Numbered from the stretch's first letter, positions 48,965 through 60,610 are shown. The stretch: 64,000 nt of DNA from an uncultured SAR116 cluster alpha proteobacterium (GCA_902616615.1 CACMTN010000002.1:53501-117500); one strand, 5' to 3'. Notes: generated by a model from the sequence alone, not told the origin. Numbers and translations: made by a program.

Positions 48965-49804
48965 TTAATTATTCACTTCATTTACAACTTTTTCAAAATC
49001 AAAAATTTTTATTTCATGCTGGTTTCTAAGCTCTTTTTGTAAATTATATAAGGAAACTTGTTTTATTTTATCAACAATTTTTGGTCTAATAACATTTAAT
49101 TTTTTAGGCTTAGAATCTCTAACATCATTTAACAATATAATGTGATAACCAAATTTAGTTCTAATTGGTTTTTGGGTAATCATCCCTTTTTGTAATTTGG
49201 TTGTAGCATTTTCAAATTCCTTTATCATTTGTCCAGGCCCAAACCAACCTAAATTACCCCCATTTTGTTTTGACGGTCCAATAGAATAGGTTTTTGCTAA
49301 TTTTGAAAATTCAGACATATTTTTCAATTTCTTTATTATTTGCAAAGCTTTCTGTTCTTCTTTAACTAAAATATGACTTGCATTATATTCCTTATAAGTT
49401 TTAAAATTTTTGAGGTATTTATTGTAAAAATCTATTATTTTTTTTTCTTTTGTTTGGCTGGTAAGAAAGTTTCGCAGCCAATATTCAGCCATTATTTGTT
49501 CTTTATTTTTTTTTACAAGCTCAACAATCTCTTTCTTAAGGTCTAATTTTTCATTATAAGCTTGTTTAGTAATTAAGTGTTGATTAATTAATTCATTTAC
49601 AATTCCCAAATATATTTCAGAAAGTGGTTTTTCCTTAATTTTTTTTGGTAATCTACTCCTCGCATTTAAAACATCCTGTGCTGTAATGGTGTAATTGTTA
49701 ACCTTGGCAACAATGACTTGATCAGGTTCTTTTGCAAGAGCTTTTGTAAGGCTAATAATGACTAAAATTTTTATAAAAATAAAAGTTATATTTAAACAAG
49801 ACAT
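48965..49804 (-). CDS. Parvulin-type peptidyl-prolyl isomerase, exported
   Basis: 279 residues with a signal peptide ending KALAKEP, an N-terminal helical SurA/PrsA-like chaperone region with NARSRLPKKIKEKP, and a parvulin (rotamase) domain at about 140-235: NASHILVKEEQKAL, YSIGPSKQNGGNLGWFGPGQM and RTKFGYHIILL. Probably a periplasmic folding factor of the PpiC/PpiD group. The ATG used lies five codons after a TTG that could also be read. Divergent from secA and upstream of argJ. Confidence 0.9.
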   Translation of the reverse strand: MSCLNITFIFIKILVIISLTKALAKEPDQVIVAKVNNYTITAQDVLNARSRLPKKIKEKPLSEIYLGIVNELINQHLITKQAYNEKLDLKKEIVELVKKNKEQIMAEYWLRNFLTSQTKEKKIIDFYNKYLKNFKTYKEYNASHILVKEEQKALQIIKKLKNMSEFSKLAKTYSIGPSKQNGGNLGWFGPGQMIKEFENATTKLQKGMITQKPIRTKFGYHIILLNDVRDSKPKKLNVIRPKIVDKIKQVSLYNLQKELRNQHEIKIFDFEKVVNEVNN

Positions 49805-49886
49805 TTTGGTATATTCCAATTATAAAAGTATTTTTTAAAGGGTTTTTAAAATCAATACAAGAAATGATATTTTATATTTATTGTTT

Positions 49887-49914
49887 TCATAGAATTTATG
49901 GAATATTTCTATGA
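49887..49914 (+). promoter_or_regulatory. 8-bp inverted repeat in the secA leader
   Basis: TCATAGAA and TTCTATGA form perfect arms around a 12-base spacer, ending seven bases before the GGAG ribosome-binding site of secA. It could be an operator or an RNA hairpin affecting secA translation. No secM-like leader peptide was found. Confidence 0.35.
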
Positions 49915-49933
49915 GAAGTTGGAGCGCTTTTTT

Positions 49934-52525
49934 ATGTTAAACAAACTTACTTCTAAATTGTTTGGATCTTCTAATGATAGACAAATAAAAAAATATAAAC
50001 CCATAATTGATGAAATTAACAAATTAGAAAATGACTTAACTCAATTATCAGATGAACAACTTAAGTCAAAAACTAAATATTTTAAAAATAGACTATCACA
50101 AAATGATACTCTTAAAAATATTTTACCAGAAGCATTTGCAACTGTAAGAGAAGCGTCAAAACGAACTTTAAAACAGAGGCATTTTGACGTTCAAATGACT
50201 GGAGGAATGGTTTTACACGAAGGTAAAATAGCTGAAATGAAAACTGGTGAAGGCAAAACCTTAGTTGCAACATTAGCCTGCTATTTAAACGCTTTAGAAG
50301 AAAAGGGGGTGCATGTAGTAACAGTAAATGATTATTTAGCAAGAAGAGACTCTGAATGGATGGGACAAATATATAATTTTTTGGGGATGTCAGTGGGTTG
50401 TGTTGTATCAGAAATGGACGATGATCAAAGAAGAGTTGCTTATAATGCTGATATAACTTATGGAACAAATAATGAATTTGGATTTGATTATCTTCGAGAT
50501 AATATGAAATACAATTTATCAGACATGGTTCAACGACCATTTAATTTTGCCATTGTAGATGAAGTTGATTCTATCTTAATTGATGAAGCGAGAACACCCT
50601 TAATTATATCAGGTCAGGCTGAAGATTCTTCAATTTTATACAAGTCAATTGATAAATTTATTCCACTTTTGGGTATAAATGATTTTGAGCTAGATGAGAA
50701 GCAAAGAACTTGTAACCTTACTGATAGCGGAATTGTCAATATAGAAAAAGCTCTTCAAAAAGATAATATTATTAAGGAAGGAAATTTATTTGATGTAAAA
50801 AACATTTCATTACTACATCATATTAACCAAGCATTAAGGGCTCATAAACTTTTTAAAAAAAATACCCATTATATGGTTAAGAACGATAATGTAGTTATCA
50901 TTGACGAATTTACTGGACGTGCGATGGAGGGCAGACGTTTTGGAGAAGGTCAGCATCAAGCTATTGAAGCTAAAGAAAAAGTTTCCATACAACCTGAAAA
51001 CCAAACTTTAGCTAGCGTAACCTTTCAAAATTACTTTAGAATGTATCCTAAGTTATCAGGAATGACAGGAACAGCTCTTACAGAAGAAGGGGAGTTTTCC
51101 GAGATTTATAATCTAGAAGTAATAGAAGTTCCGACTAATTTAAAAGTAGCTCGGATAGACAATAATGACGAAATTTACAAAACAAATGAAGAACGTGACG
51201 AAGCTGTAATTAAATTAATAGAGGATTGTCAAAAAAATAATCAACCAGTTTTAGTAGGCACGGTTTCAATTGAAAAGTCAGAAATTTTATCAAAATTATT
51301 AAGTAAAAAAAATATCAAACATGAAGTTTTGAATGCAAAATTTCATGAACAAGAAGCCCAAATAATTGGTTATGCTGGTATGCCAGCTGCAGTTACAATT
51401 GCTACTAATATGGCAGGTAGAGGAACTGATATCCAATTGGGTGGTAATTTAGAAATTAGACAAGCTAACGAAATTAAATCAATTGTGAGTGATTATGATG
51501 TAAATCAATTAAAAATTGATATTGAAGAAAAGAAAAAAATTGCTCTTGCTGCTGGTGGTTTGTATGTAATTGGAACTGAGCGTCATGAGAGTCGAAGGAT
51601 TGATAATCAACTCAGGGGGCGAACTGGAAGACAAGGTGACCCAGGAGAATCTAAATTTTTATTATCTCTACAAGATGATTTAATGAGAATATTTGGATCA
51701 GACAGACTGGAAACAATGCTTGGTAAACTTGGATTAGAAAAAGGTGAAGCCATAGTACATCCTTGGATCAATAAAGCTGTTGAAAAAGCTCAAGCTAAAG
51801 TTGAAGCTCATAATTTTGAGATAAGGAAACAACTTTTAAAGTTTGATGATGTTATGAATGATCAAAGAAAAGTGATATTTGATCAAAGAAAAGAAATTAT
51901 GAGATCAGAGAATGTAAACGAAATGATTACTGATATGCGCCACGAAGTAATTGAAAATATTGTTTATAAATCTATTCCTGATCAAAGTTATCATGATGAA
52001 TGGGATGCAGAAACTTTATCATCAGATATAAAAAATTATTTAGGCCTTACGTTGCCAGTCAAGGACTGGGTCAAAGAAGACGGAATTATTGAAAAAGAAA
52101 TGATTAGTCGACTTACTGAACTATCTAACAATTATATGGCAGAGCGTTCTATTAATTTTGGTGTTGATATTTTTAGACAAGCAGAAAAAAACCTTTTATT
52201 ACAAGTTTTAGACCAAGGCTGGAAAGATCATTTACTTATGTTAGATCAAATGAGGCAGTCCATAGGTTTAAGGGCGTATGCACAAAAAGATCCACTAAAT
52301 GAATATAAAAAAGAATCTTTTGAGTTATTCGAAGAGATGCTTGATAAATTGAGAAAAACAATTACATCAGTACTAGCATATATAGAAATAAAACAAGAGG
52401 AAACTTTAGAGAATAAAGATTATAATGAGGCACCAGTAGTTTCAAATAAAAAAATACCTCGGAACGCCATATGTCCTCTATGTGAATCTGGGAAAAAATA
52501 TAAGCACTGCTGCGGTAAATATTAG
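49934..52525 (+). CDS. secA: Protein translocase ATPase SecA
   Basis: Motor that pushes preproteins through SecYEG. The ATG with GGAG nine bases upstream gives 863 residues beginning [20 protein letters not shown], as in other SecA proteins. Walker A in [13 protein letters not shown] near residue 100, Walker [16 protein letters not shown] near 208, helicase motif [11 protein letters not shown] near 505 and [15 protein letters not shown] near 570. The C-terminal zinc site [16 protein letters not shown] for SecB binding is intact. An ATG 36 bases upstream is in frame but unsupported. Confidence 0.97.
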   Translation: MLNKLTSKLFGSSNDRQIKKYKPIIDEINKLENDLTQLSDEQLKSKTKYFKNRLSQNDTLKNILPEAFATVREASKRTLKQRHFDVQMTGGMVLHEGKIAEMKTGEGKTLVATLACYLNALEEKGVHVVTVNDYLARRDSEWMGQIYNFLGMSVGCVVSEMDDDQRRVAYNADITYGTNNEFGFDYLRDNMKYNLSDMVQRPFNFAIVDEVDSILIDEARTPLIISGQAEDSSILYKSIDKFIPLLGINDFELDEKQRTCNLTDSGIVNIEKALQKDNIIKEGNLFDVKNISLLHHINQALRAHKLFKKNTHYMVKNDNVVIIDEFTGRAMEGRRFGEGQHQAIEAKEKVSIQPENQTLASVTFQNYFRMYPKLSGMTGTALTEEGEFSEIYNLEVIEVPTNLKVARIDNNDEIYKTNEERDEAVIKLIEDCQKNNQPVLVGTVSIEKSEILSKLLSKKNIKHEVLNAKFHEQEAQIIGYAGMPAAVTIATNMAGRGTDIQLGGNLEIRQANEIKSIVSDYDVNQLKIDIEEKKKIALAAGGLYVIGTERHESRRIDNQLRGRTGRQGDPGESKFLLSLQDDLMRIFGSDRLETMLGKLGLEKGEAIVHPWINKAVEKAQAKVEAHNFEIRKQLLKFDDVMNDQRKVIFDQRKEIMRSENVNEMITDMRHEVIENIVYKSIPDQSYHDEWDAETLSSDIKNYLGLTLPVKDWVKEDGIIEKEMISRLTELSNNYMAERSINFGVDIFRQAEKNLLLQVLDQGWKDHLLMLDQMRQSIGLRAYAQKDPLNEYKKESFELFEEMLDKLRKTITSVLAYIEIKQEETLENKDYNEAPVVSNKKIPRNAICPLCESGKKYKHCCGKY

Positions 52526-52530
52526 AAATA

Positions 52531-53010
52531 ATGATAAAATATAAATTAAAATGTAAATCTACATATTGTTCTAATGAAAAAGAGTTTGACGGTTGGTTTC
52601 AAAACATACAAGCATACGAAACTCAAAAAAAGAGAGGTCTTATAAACTGCCCAATTTGTGGTTGTGAGGAAGTTGTTAAATTATTAACAACACCAAGTGT
52701 CAAAACAAATAAAAGTAAAAATATAGACGACATAAAAAATAAGAATAATACTACTCCGATTTTTGGAGAAGGTACTCTTGTTAATGATAAATCAAAAAAT
52801 ATTGCAGCTATCTTAAGAACATTAAAAAAAGAAATTCAAAAAAACTCTACTTTTGTAGGTGATAAATTTGTATCACAGGTTAGATCCATGAAAGACGGGA
52901 AAATCAAAGAAAAACCTATTCATGGTCATGGTACTAATGAAGAAATTAAAGAATTAAGAGATGAAGGAATAGATATTGTGAATGTGCCCTGGATATCAGA
53001 TGACCATTAG
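52531..53010 (+). CDS. DUF1178 zinc-ribbon-like protein
   Basis: 159 residues. The N-terminal MIKYKLKCKSTYCSN with FDGWFQNIQAYETQKKRGLI and the Cys pair CPICGCEEV are the DUF1178 signature; a zinc ribbon is likely. The C-terminus contains the conserved FVGDKFVSQVRSMKDGKIKE and PIHGHGTNEEIKELRDEGI segments. Function of the family is unknown. It lies six bases after secA and is two bases from the convergent ubiG; the same gene is often next to ubiG or the amidase in alphaproteobacteria. Confidence 0.88.
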   Translation: MIKYKLKCKSTYCSNEKEFDGWFQNIQAYETQKKRGLINCPICGCEEVVKLLTTPSVKTNKSKNIDDIKNKNNTTPIFGEGTLVNDKSKNIAAILRTLKKEIQKNSTFVGDKFVSQVRSMKDGKIKEKPIHGHGTNEEIKELRDEGIDIVNVPWISDDH

Positions 53011-53011
53011 A

Positions 53012-53782
53012 TCAAAGTTTTATGCCAGCAGCCCCATAATTTATTTCCAAATTTGATGTTAATTTGAAATCTTCAAAATTTCTATTAATTATACTTTCAA
53101 AACTAAATCTAGGTGCAAAACCTGTAAAACTATCTAACATGATATTATGTTTCTCAGCTTCAATTGTTAAAGTTTCAGGTGATATAAACTTTTTTTCATC
53201 ATGAGTTCCTGCAGGTAAAACATTCAAAATATTTTCTGCAAAATATTTTCCTAATAATACACCCCAAAAAGAGTTATTAATAGTTGTAAATATCACCAGT
53301 CCACCAGCACGACATAACTTTGCGATGTCAGATAAAAATATCTCTCTATTATTTACATGTTCGATTACCTCAGAGGCAATAACTAAATCAAATTTATTTT
53401 TAACATTTTTTTTTTCTAATTCAAGAAGCTCGCTTGTTGTTATGCATTTGTAATCAATTTGTAACCGACTTTTTAATGAATGGTCTTTTGCTACTTTAAT
53501 TGCGTTTTCTGAAGCATCAATCCCAGTTACGCTAGCACCTAATCTTTTTAACTTTTCAGACAAAATACCTCCTCCACACCCAATATCTAAGCATTTCATA
53601 CCTTCTAGAAGATACATTTTTCTTTTTTCTTTTTTAATTATTCTGTTTGCATTTTGTTTTATAAATTTAATTCGTGCATTAGACATTTTGTGTAAAGCTG
53701 AAAATGGACCAGACGTGTCCCACCATTTGTTGCTTAATGAAGAAAATTGTTCTATTTCTATTTTGTCTACGGTATTAGTCAT
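53012..53782 (-). CDS. ubiG: Ubiquinone biosynthesis O-methyltransferase
   Basis: SAM-dependent enzyme that performs both O-methylations of ubiquinone synthesis. The class I methyltransferase motif is CLDIGCGGGILSEKLKRLGA near residue 65, with GIDASENAI next, and ASEVIEHVNNRE near 135. The N-terminus after the selected ATG (TNTVDKIEIEQFSSLSNKWW) matches the family; two starts 15 and 36 bases upstream (ATG and TTG) would add unmatched residues. Divergent from lysC. Confidence 0.94.
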   Translation of the reverse strand: MTNTVDKIEIEQFSSLSNKWWDTSGPFSALHKMSNARIKFIKQNANRIIKKEKRKMYLLEGMKCLDIGCGGGILSEKLKRLGASVTGIDASENAIKVAKDHSLKSRLQIDYKCITTSELLELEKKNVKNKFDLVIASEVIEHVNNREIFLSDIAKLCRAGGLVIFTTINNSFWGVLLGKYFAENILNVLPAGTHDEKKFISPETLTIEAEKHNIMLDSFTGFAPRFSFESIINRNFEDFKLTSNLEINYGAAGIKL

Positions 53783-53833
53783 TATCAGATTTTTCATTGT
53801 TTGATATAAATTTTTCAAAAGGATAACAGAAAT

Positions 53834-55054
53834 TTGAAAATTGTGGTATTAAAATTCGGAGGAACATCAGTTGCAGATGTGCCTCAAATAAAAAATATTT
53901 CTCTAAAAGTTAAAAAAGAAGTGTATCTTGGCAATAAAGTTATAGTTGTAGTCTCTGCTATGGCTGGTGTAACTAATAACTTAATTGATTTAGTAAAAAG
54001 AATGTCAGATACGCCTCCCAATTCAGAATATGATGTCGTTCTATCTACAGGTGAACAAGTAACATCGGCGCTCTTAGCAATTGCTTTACATAATTTAAAT
54101 ATCAAAGCCCGTTCTTGGTTAGGGTGGCAAGTGCCAGTAACTTCAAATAAATCTTATAGTAAAGCTGTCATAGAAGAAGTTAAGACGGGTCCGTTATTGG
54201 AATTTTTTAAAAAAAATCAGGTTGCTGTAGTATCTGGTTTTCAAGGCCTGTCAGGAGAAAACAGAATTACAACCTTAGGAAGAGGAGGGTCAGACACTTC
54301 TGCAGTAGCGATAGCTGCAGCTTTTTCTGCTGAGCGTTGTGATATTTATACTGATGTAGATGGTGTTTACACAACAGATCCTAGAATAGTAAAAAGCGCA
54401 AAAAAACTTGATCTTATTACTTATGAAGAAATGTTAGAATTAGCTTCACAAGGAGCTAAGGTTCTTCAAACTAGATCTGTAGCATTAGCTATGAAATATA
54501 ACGTGAAATTAAGAGTTCTCAGTAGCTTTGAAGACTTGCCTGGAACTTCAATAATTAAAGAGGGAAAAAATATGGAAAAATCTGAGATAAGTGGAATTGC
54601 TCATAGCTTAAATGAAGCTAAAATAACTTTATCGGGCGTTCCGGATCGACCAGGTCAAGCAGCTGAAATTTTTGGTGCACTAGCAAAATATTCAATAAAT
54701 GTTGATATGATAGTACAATCTTCCTCCATAAACCATAAAGCAACTGATATCACTTTTACTATTCCAGAAACAGATTTGTTGACTGCTGAAAGTACGATAA
54801 AAAAGATTCAAAAAAAAATTAATTTTGAAAAATTTATTACAGAGACAAATGTTGTAAAAATTTCAGTTGTTGGCAATGCTATGAGAACTCAGTCTGGAAT
54901 TGCAAAAACTATGTTTGAAACTTTAGCAAATAATCAAATTAATATTCATGTTATTTCAACTAGTGAGATAAAAATTTCAGTGCTTATTTCTTCTGACTAT
55001 TATGAACTCGCAATGAGATCTTTACATTCAGCTTTTGGTTTAGATAGAAAGTAA
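53834..55054 (+). CDS. lysC: Aspartate kinase
   Basis: First step of lysine, threonine and methionine synthesis. VVLKFGGTSVADV at the N-terminus is the kinase signature, LGRGGSDTSAVAIAAAF near residue 152 and YTDVDGVYTTDPR near 174 are the nucleotide and aspartate sites, and two ACT domains from about 265 allow feedback control by lysine and threonine. TTG start with AAGGA about 11 bases upstream; an ATG is absent near the true N-terminus. Length 406 residues, the monofunctional alpha-proteobacterial kind. Confidence 0.95.
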   Translation: MKIVVLKFGGTSVADVPQIKNISLKVKKEVYLGNKVIVVVSAMAGVTNNLIDLVKRMSDTPPNSEYDVVLSTGEQVTSALLAIALHNLNIKARSWLGWQVPVTSNKSYSKAVIEEVKTGPLLEFFKKNQVAVVSGFQGLSGENRITTLGRGGSDTSAVAIAAAFSAERCDIYTDVDGVYTTDPRIVKSAKKLDLITYEEMLELASQGAKVLQTRSVALAMKYNVKLRVLSSFEDLPGTSIIKEGKNMEKSEISGIAHSLNEAKITLSGVPDRPGQAAEIFGALAKYSINVDMIVQSSSINHKATDITFTIPETDLLTAESTIKKIQKKINFEKFITETNVVKISVVGNAMRTQSGIAKTMFETLANNQINIHVISTSEIKISVLISSDYYELAMRSLHSAFGLDRK

Positions 55055-55072
55055 ATTATTTATAAATAATTT
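55053..55072 (+). terminator. AT-only hairpin after lysC, possible weak terminator
   Basis: AAATTATT-TATA-AATAATTT forms a perfect 8-bp stem directly after the lysC stop, ending in a T run. It has no G or C in the stem, so termination would be weak. Confidence 0.3.
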
Positions 55073-55147
55073 TACAAATTTGCCGTTAAAACAAATGTTG
55101 ATTTAAAAAGGAACTCATTATAAAATACTCCATCGTAAGGAGAAGCA

Positions 55148-56212
55148 ATGTCTGTCGGAATTGGGAAAAATAAAAAAAATACATTATTAAGCTATGAAAA
55201 AACAGTTGATAAATCAGTTTCAGAAGCAATAAATGAAGCTTTTGACAATGTAGAGCTTTCAACCGTTGGTAAATTATGTTTAGATGCTAGGTTAAATAAA
55301 GGCTTAACCCAAGAACAAGCTGGAGCTTTGCTTAAGGTAAGAGTTAAAATTATAAAAGACTTTGAAAGTGGAGAGCTTATTGATCTCCCCGGATTGGCAT
55401 ATAAAATTGGGTTTGTTAGATCTTATGCTCGATTATTAGACTTAGATGGAGATTTATTAGTAAAAGAATTTAAAGAAAGTATGGATGTTACCTCATTCAA
55501 AGAGGAATATAATTTTCTAACACCCGAACTAAACAAAAACAACTTTTTACCTATTGGTGCTGTTGCATCCGTTTTTATTGCTATTTTATCTTATACTGGT
55601 TGGTATTATAGTGATAGAAGCAATAAAATTGAAACAATTTCTGAAGAAAGAGCCCAAGACTTATCTATAAATACAGCTGATGTTGAAAATAATAGTTATG
55701 TTATCATAGAAGAAAACTTGAATTCTAATAATTCAAGCTTTGCTAAAGTTTATGATACTGAAAAACAAGTAAAAGATATAAATCCTGCTCGATCTATAAA
55801 CGATCAAACAATAGAAAGTAAAATTTCAAGTAATATTCAGGTTGATAATAAAAAATTAAATCAAATAGACAATAAAATTGATACAAAATTAAATGAAACT
55901 ACAACTAATGAGATGTCTGCAACTGCTAATGAAAGAGATCCAAGTACAGAAATGATCTTAAAGGCAACTGGTAATAGTTGGGTTGAAATTGAAGATTTTG
56001 ATGGCAATGTTCTAATGACAAGACTTATGAGACCTGGTGAGACTTATGTTGTGCCAAATATAAGTGGATTAACATTTAATACTGGAAATGCCGGGGCATT
56101 ATCTCTATCACAAGGTGATACGATTATTCCTAAATTGGGTGAGATAGGAGAAATTATAACAGCACGACCGCTCAATTTTAAAACATTTTCTAATCTCAAA
56201 TTAAGTAATTAA
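55148..56212 (+). CDS. RodZ-like HTH membrane protein (DUF4115)
   Basis: 354 residues with a cytoplasmic Cro/CI-type helix-turn-helix near residues 38-105 (LCLDARLNKGLTQEQAGALL), one transmembrane helix near 138-157 (FLPIGAVASVFIAILSYTGW), an Asn/Lys-rich periplasmic linker and a DUF4115 domain near 263-345 (KATGNSWVEIEDFDGNVL, then RPGETYVVP). This is the RodZ architecture; RodZ links MreB filaments to cell shape. AAGGAG precedes the ATG. Located between lysC and ispG, a common alphaproteobacterial position. Confidence 0.85.
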   Translation: MSVGIGKNKKNTLLSYEKTVDKSVSEAINEAFDNVELSTVGKLCLDARLNKGLTQEQAGALLKVRVKIIKDFESGELIDLPGLAYKIGFVRSYARLLDLDGDLLVKEFKESMDVTSFKEEYNFLTPELNKNNFLPIGAVASVFIAILSYTGWYYSDRSNKIETISEERAQDLSINTADVENNSYVIIEENLNSNNSSFAKVYDTEKQVKDINPARSINDQTIESKISSNIQVDNKKLNQIDNKIDTKLNETTTNEMSATANERDPSTEMILKATGNSWVEIEDFDGNVLMTRLMRPGETYVVPNISGLTFNTGNAGALSLSQGDTIIPKLGEIGEIITARPLNFKTFSNLKLSN

Positions 56213-56266
56213 CTTCATTCTAAAACCGATTAAGCTCTTGAAATTCTGAATTTGTAGGATACAAAA

Positions 56267-57367
56267 ATGAACATTAGGCCTTACAGGCAAATAGAAAGAA
56301 GAAAATCAAGAAAAATTAAGTTAGGAAACATTTATGTTGGAGGTGATGCTCCTATAACGGTCCAAACGATGACCAATACGTTAACGACAGATGTTGATGC
56401 TACGTTAAATCAAATAAATGCAACTGTTGAGTCTGGTGCGGATATTATAAGAGTTTCGTGTCCGGATAAAGAATCTACGTTAGCTTTGAAAAAAATAATA
56501 AAATTATCACCTATTCCTATTGTTGCTGACATACATTTTCATTATTTAAGAGCTGTTGAGGCTGCAGATGCGGGCGCAGCATGTTTAAGAATTAATCCTG
56601 GAAATATAGGCGATCTTAAAAAAGTTAAAGAAGTTATAAACGCTGCAAAACAGAATGAATCCTCTATAAGAATTGGAGTAAATGCAGGGTCTTTAGAAAA
56701 AAGTATTTTAGAAAAGTATGGTGAACCTACTCCAGAAGCATTAGTTGAATCTGCGATGAATCATGTTCGAATTCTTAAAGAGCACGATTTTCATGAGTAT
56801 AAGATTAGTGTCAAGGCTTCAGATGTTTTTCTAGCTGTCTCGGCCTATACTCAATTATCAGAAATAGACGATTGTCCTTTGCACATTGGGATAACTGAAG
56901 CAGGTAGTCTTAGGTCTGGGACAGTAAAATCTTCTATAGGGTTAGGAAATTTGCTTTGGGCAGGAATTGGAGACACTATAAGAGTATCTTTGTCAGCTGA
57001 TCCAACCGAGGAAGTAAAAGTAGGGTACGAAATGTTGAAATCTTTGGGATTAAGAAGAAGAGGTGTTACTGTGATTTCTTGTCCCTCCTGTGCAAGGCAG
57101 CAGTTTGATGTAATCAAAACTGTTCAAGAAGTTGAAGAAAGACTTGAACATATTTCTGAATCAATAACAGTTTCAATAATAGGATGTGTCGTAAATGGTC
57201 CTGGAGAAGCAAAAGAAACTGACATTGGTATAACTGGCGGTGGAAAAAGTAATCACCAAATATATGTTAATGGTATAACGGATCATATAATCAGAAATGA
57301 AAATGTTGCTGACTATATTGTTAATTTTGTTCAAAAAGAAATTGAACAAAGAAAAACTCATAAATAA
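56267..57367 (+). CDS. ispG: 4-hydroxy-3-methylbut-2-enyl-diphosphate synthase
   Basis: [4Fe-4S] enzyme of the MEP isoprenoid pathway, reducing methylerythritol cyclodiphosphate to HMBPP. The N-terminal [20 protein letters not shown] is typical, [20 protein letters not shown] lies near residue 208, and the cluster cysteines are in [12 protein letters not shown] near 270 and [16 protein letters not shown] near 305. 366 residues, the short bacterial form without the plant insert. Presence implies the MEP rather than the mevalonate pathway. Confidence 0.96.
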   Translation: MNIRPYRQIERRKSRKIKLGNIYVGGDAPITVQTMTNTLTTDVDATLNQINATVESGADIIRVSCPDKESTLALKKIIKLSPIPIVADIHFHYLRAVEAADAGAACLRINPGNIGDLKKVKEVINAAKQNESSIRIGVNAGSLEKSILEKYGEPTPEALVESAMNHVRILKEHDFHEYKISVKASDVFLAVSAYTQLSEIDDCPLHIGITEAGSLRSGTVKSSIGLGNLLWAGIGDTIRVSLSADPTEEVKVGYEMLKSLGLRRRGVTVISCPSCARQQFDVIKTVQEVEERLEHISESITVSIIGCVVNGPGEAKETDIGITGGGKSNHQIYVNGITDHIIRNENVADYIVNFVQKEIEQRKTHK

Positions 57368-57397
57368 TAAATTATTATTTAGCTAAATAGGCTTACG

Positions 57398-58636
57398 ATG
57401 GAAAAATTGAGAACAGTAAGAGGCGTGCATGATTTGATGCCCGATCAATTACATAAACATAATATAGTCATAAACACAGGATTAGACATTTCTGAAAAAT
57501 ATAACTATTCCCAAATTGAGATACCAATATTTGAATTTGCAGAGGTGTTTACAAAGCCACTTGGAAAATCAAGTGACATTGTTACAAAAGAGAATTATGT
57601 TTTTAAGGATAGAAGTGAAGATGAATTAATGTTAAGACCGGAAGGTACTTCTGGAGCTGTAAGAGCCTTTTTGAATGCGGGTTTGGTTCAAGATCTTCCT
57701 CAGCGCTTTTCATATTATGGACCAATGTTCAGGTACGAAAGACCTCAAAAGGGAAGGTTGAGACAATTCAAACAACTTGGAGTTGAATGCCTTGGCTTAA
57801 GTAATTTCATGTCAGATATTGAAGTAATATCTTTAGGATATGATTTTTTAGAAAAATTAAATATTTCAGATAAAATTGAATTAAAAATCAATACATTAGG
57901 AGATTTTGATAGTAGAAAAGACTACAGAGCTGCACTTGTTAATTATCTAAAGGATTATCAATCAAAACTCTCCGGAGATAGCTTAAAAAGACTTTGGACT
58001 AATCCTCTGAGAATACTTGATTCAAAATCTGAAGTAGACAAGAAGATTATCAGAGACGCACCTAATATCTTAGATTATCTTAACTTTCAGTCTAAGACAA
58101 GATTTGAAAGTATTTGTAAAGGTCTGGATTATTTAAATATAAAATATAAAATTGATAAAAATCTTGTTAGGGGACTTGATTATTATTGTCATACTACATT
58201 TGAATTTATTACAAATGAACTAGGTTCACAAGGAACTGTGTTAGCGGGAGGTAGGTATGATGGTCTATCCAAAATTTTAGGAGGAACAGATATCCCAGGA
58301 GTAGGATGGGCTGCAGGCATAGACAGATTAGCATTAATGATAGAAAATAAATTCGTTAATAAGATAGATGTAATTTTAATTGGTCAGACTGAAAATACTA
58401 ACTTTTTATTACTTCCAATAATGAAAAAATTAACCCAAAAAGGTTTTAAATCTGAAATTATTTATACTGGCAGTATTGCAAAAAAGTTTAAAAAGGCTAA
58501 CAAAATGAAAGCTCCTTATGCAATAATTCTTGGGGAAGAAGAGATTAATCAAAACTTAATAAAATTTAAAGATTTAAAAACCGGTTCTGAAGAATTATTA
58601 AATTTAAATCAAGCAATCAATAAATTGAAAAAATAA
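57398..58636 (+). CDS. hisS: Histidyl-tRNA synthetase
   Basis: Class II synthetase for tRNA-His. Motif 2 region [20 protein letters not shown] is followed by [10 protein letters not shown]; the histidine-specific motif [15 protein letters not shown] lies near residue 257, and motif 3 is [16 protein letters not shown]. The C-terminal anticodon domain begins near 325. 412 residues. It starts [20 protein letters not shown] as expected. It lies 30 bases after ispG and 17 before prfA. Confidence 0.95.
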   Translation: MEKLRTVRGVHDLMPDQLHKHNIVINTGLDISEKYNYSQIEIPIFEFAEVFTKPLGKSSDIVTKENYVFKDRSEDELMLRPEGTSGAVRAFLNAGLVQDLPQRFSYYGPMFRYERPQKGRLRQFKQLGVECLGLSNFMSDIEVISLGYDFLEKLNISDKIELKINTLGDFDSRKDYRAALVNYLKDYQSKLSGDSLKRLWTNPLRILDSKSEVDKKIIRDAPNILDYLNFQSKTRFESICKGLDYLNIKYKIDKNLVRGLDYYCHTTFEFITNELGSQGTVLAGGRYDGLSKILGGTDIPGVGWAAGIDRLALMIENKFVNKIDVILIGQTENTNFLLLPIMKKLTQKGFKSEIIYTGSIAKKFKKANKMKAPYAIILGEEEINQNLIKFKDLKTGSEELLNLNQAINKLKK

Positions 58637-58653
58637 ATTATTTGGAGTTAATT

Positions 58654-59730
58654 TTGAGTTTAGAAAATAATATTGATAAAATTATAAATCGAGAAAAGGA
58701 AATTGAAAACTTACTTGTTAATTCATCAAATTTAAAGCCTTATGAACTAGCGGAATTATCAAAAGAACTTTCTGACATAAAGTTAATTACAGATTTAGCA
58801 AATAAAAAAGAAAATTTGGTAAAAGAAATTTTGGATTTAAGTGAAATTTTAAATGACAAAAATGCAGATACAGATATTAGAGAAATAGCAACTAACGAAT
58901 TTACTGCTTTAAAAGAGGAAATTAATAACCTTGATAGACAAATTCAATTTGCATTATTACCTAAGGATAAAGACGACACTCGCAATGTAATTTTGGAGGT
59001 TCGTGCTGGTACTGGAGGTGATGAAGCTGGTTTGTTTGCTTCAGACCTTTTTGCTATGTATGAAAAGTTATCTATTAAGAACAAATGGAAGTTTGAAACT
59101 ATGGAAGTGTCAGAAACAAGTGTTGGGGGCTATAAAGAGGCACAAGCTAATATTTTAGGCAATGGAGTTTTTGGAAGATTAAAATTTGAATCAGGTGTTC
59201 ATAGAGTTCAAAGAGTTCCAGCTACAGAAACAAGTGGAAGAATACATACTTCTGCCGCAACAGTAGCAGTTCTTCCTGAAGCTGAAGATTTAGAGATTTA
59301 TATAGAAGAAAAAGATCTAAGAATAGACGTTTTTAGGTCAAGTGGACCAGGAGGGCAATCTGTAAATACTACAGACTCAGCTGTAAGAATAACTCACATA
59401 CCATCTGGAATTGTTGTAAGTCAACAGGATGAAAAGTCTCAACATAAAAATAGAGCAAAGGCTATGAAAATTCTTCAATCTAGATTATATGAGGCTGAAA
59501 GACAAAAACAGCAAGAACAAAGATCTTCGACAAGAAAAGATCAAGTAGGTTCTGGTGATAGGTCAGAAAGAATAAGGACTTATAATTTTCCACAAGGAAG
59601 GGTAACTGATCATAGAATTAACTTAACATTACATAAGTTAGAAAAAGTCTTAAGTGGTGAAGCTCTTGATGAATTAATAGATGCTTTAATTGTAGAAGAC
59701 AGAATGTTAAAGCTTGCTTCAAATGACTAA
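58654..59730 (+). CDS. prfA: Peptide chain release factor 1
   Basis: Ends translation at UAA and UAG. The GGQ motif is in [17 protein letters not shown] near residue 228, and the codon-recognition PxT motif is in [15 protein letters not shown]. About 358 residues when read from the TTG that has TTGGAG six bases upstream; a TTG 12 bases earlier overlaps that site. Followed with an 8-bp overlap by prmC, whose product methylates the Gln of this GGQ, so the pair is translationally coupled. Confidence 0.96.
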   Translation: MSLENNIDKIINREKEIENLLVNSSNLKPYELAELSKELSDIKLITDLANKKENLVKEILDLSEILNDKNADTDIREIATNEFTALKEEINNLDRQIQFALLPKDKDDTRNVILEVRAGTGGDEAGLFASDLFAMYEKLSIKNKWKFETMEVSETSVGGYKEAQANILGNGVFGRLKFESGVHRVQRVPATETSGRIHTSAATVAVLPEAEDLEIYIEEKDLRIDVFRSSGPGGQSVNTTDSAVRITHIPSGIVVSQQDEKSQHKNRAKAMKILQSRLYEAERQKQQEQRSSTRKDQVGSGDRSERIRTYNFPQGRVTDHRINLTLHKLEKVLSGEALDELIDALIVEDRMLKLASND

Positions 59731-60610
59731 TAAATACATTGATGTCTACACCTTAATTAAACCAGATATAAATAAATTAAGTAAAATTTGTATTGAAACT
59801 GCTAATTTAGACTGTAGATTACTACTTTCAAAATCATTGGATAGAAGTCAAATATTATATAATCACGATACCATTGAGATTTCAGAAGATCAAATCAGAA
59901 CTTTTAGAAGTTTAATTAAAGAAAGATTAAATGGGAAACCAGTTTCAAGAATTATTAACAAGAGGAATTTCTGGAAAAAAAAGTTTGAAATAAATGAAGC
60001 AACATTAGATCCAAGACCCGATTCTGAAACATTAATAGAAGCAATCTTAAAACATTTTAAAGACAAATTACAACACTTAAAAATTCTTGACTTAGGATCT
60101 GGTTCAGGTTGTCTAGGTTTATCAATTTTAGATGAATATATTAATTCTGAGGTTTCATTTTTTGATAAATCCAAAAAATCTCTTGAAATTGTTAAATTAA
60201 ATGCATTAAATTTTGGTTTGCTAGATAGATCAAAGTTGATCCATTTAGATTGGACTGTTGACGAATGGGACATAAAGTTATTGAAAATTGAAAATCAAAT
60301 TAAATTTGATATTATAATTTCTAACCCTCCATATATTCCTTCTAACGAGATAAAAAAATTACAAGATGAAGTTAAAAAATACGATCCATTAATTTCATTA
60401 GATGGTGGTAAAGATGGTTTAGATGCTTATAGGTATGTTTTACCAAAAATAAGTAGATTGGTTAAGAATAATGGAAAAATATTCATTGAAATTGGTAAAA
60501 ATCAAGAAAATTCAATTTCATCAATGGCTAGAAAATTTGGTTTGTTAACTGTTGAATTTAAGAAAGATCTCTCAGGAGTTAAAAGAGTAGTTGTATTTAA
60601 AACAAAATAA
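59723..60610 (+). CDS. prmC: Release factor glutamine methyltransferase
   Basis: SAM-dependent N5-methylation of the GGQ glutamine of RF1 and RF2. The N-terminal helical RF-binding region ([18 protein letters not shown]) precedes the methyltransferase fold with [16 protein letters not shown] near residue 113 and the NPPY motif in [13 protein letters not shown] near 195; [14 protein letters not shown] is typical upstream. The chosen ATG lies within the last codons of prfA; a TTG nine bases earlier also exists. 295 residues. Confidence 0.94.
   Translation: MTNKYIDVYTLIKPDINKLSKICIETANLDCRLLLSKSLDRSQILYNHDTIEISEDQIRTFRSLIKERLNGKPVSRIINKRNFWKKKFEINEATLDPRPDSETLIEAILKHFKDKLQHLKILDLGSGSGCLGLSILDEYINSEVSFFDKSKKSLEIVKLNALNFGLLDRSKLIHLDWTVDEWDIKLLKIENQIKFDIIISNPPYIPSNEIKKLQDEVKKYDPLISLDGGKDGLDAYRYVLPKISRLVKNNGKIFIEIGKNQENSISSMARKFGLLTVEFKKDLSGVKRVVVFKTK

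Noticed and set aside
50112..50540. 142-codon minus-strand frame
   Set aside because: Antisense to secA with leucine- and histidine-rich composition typical of shadow frames.
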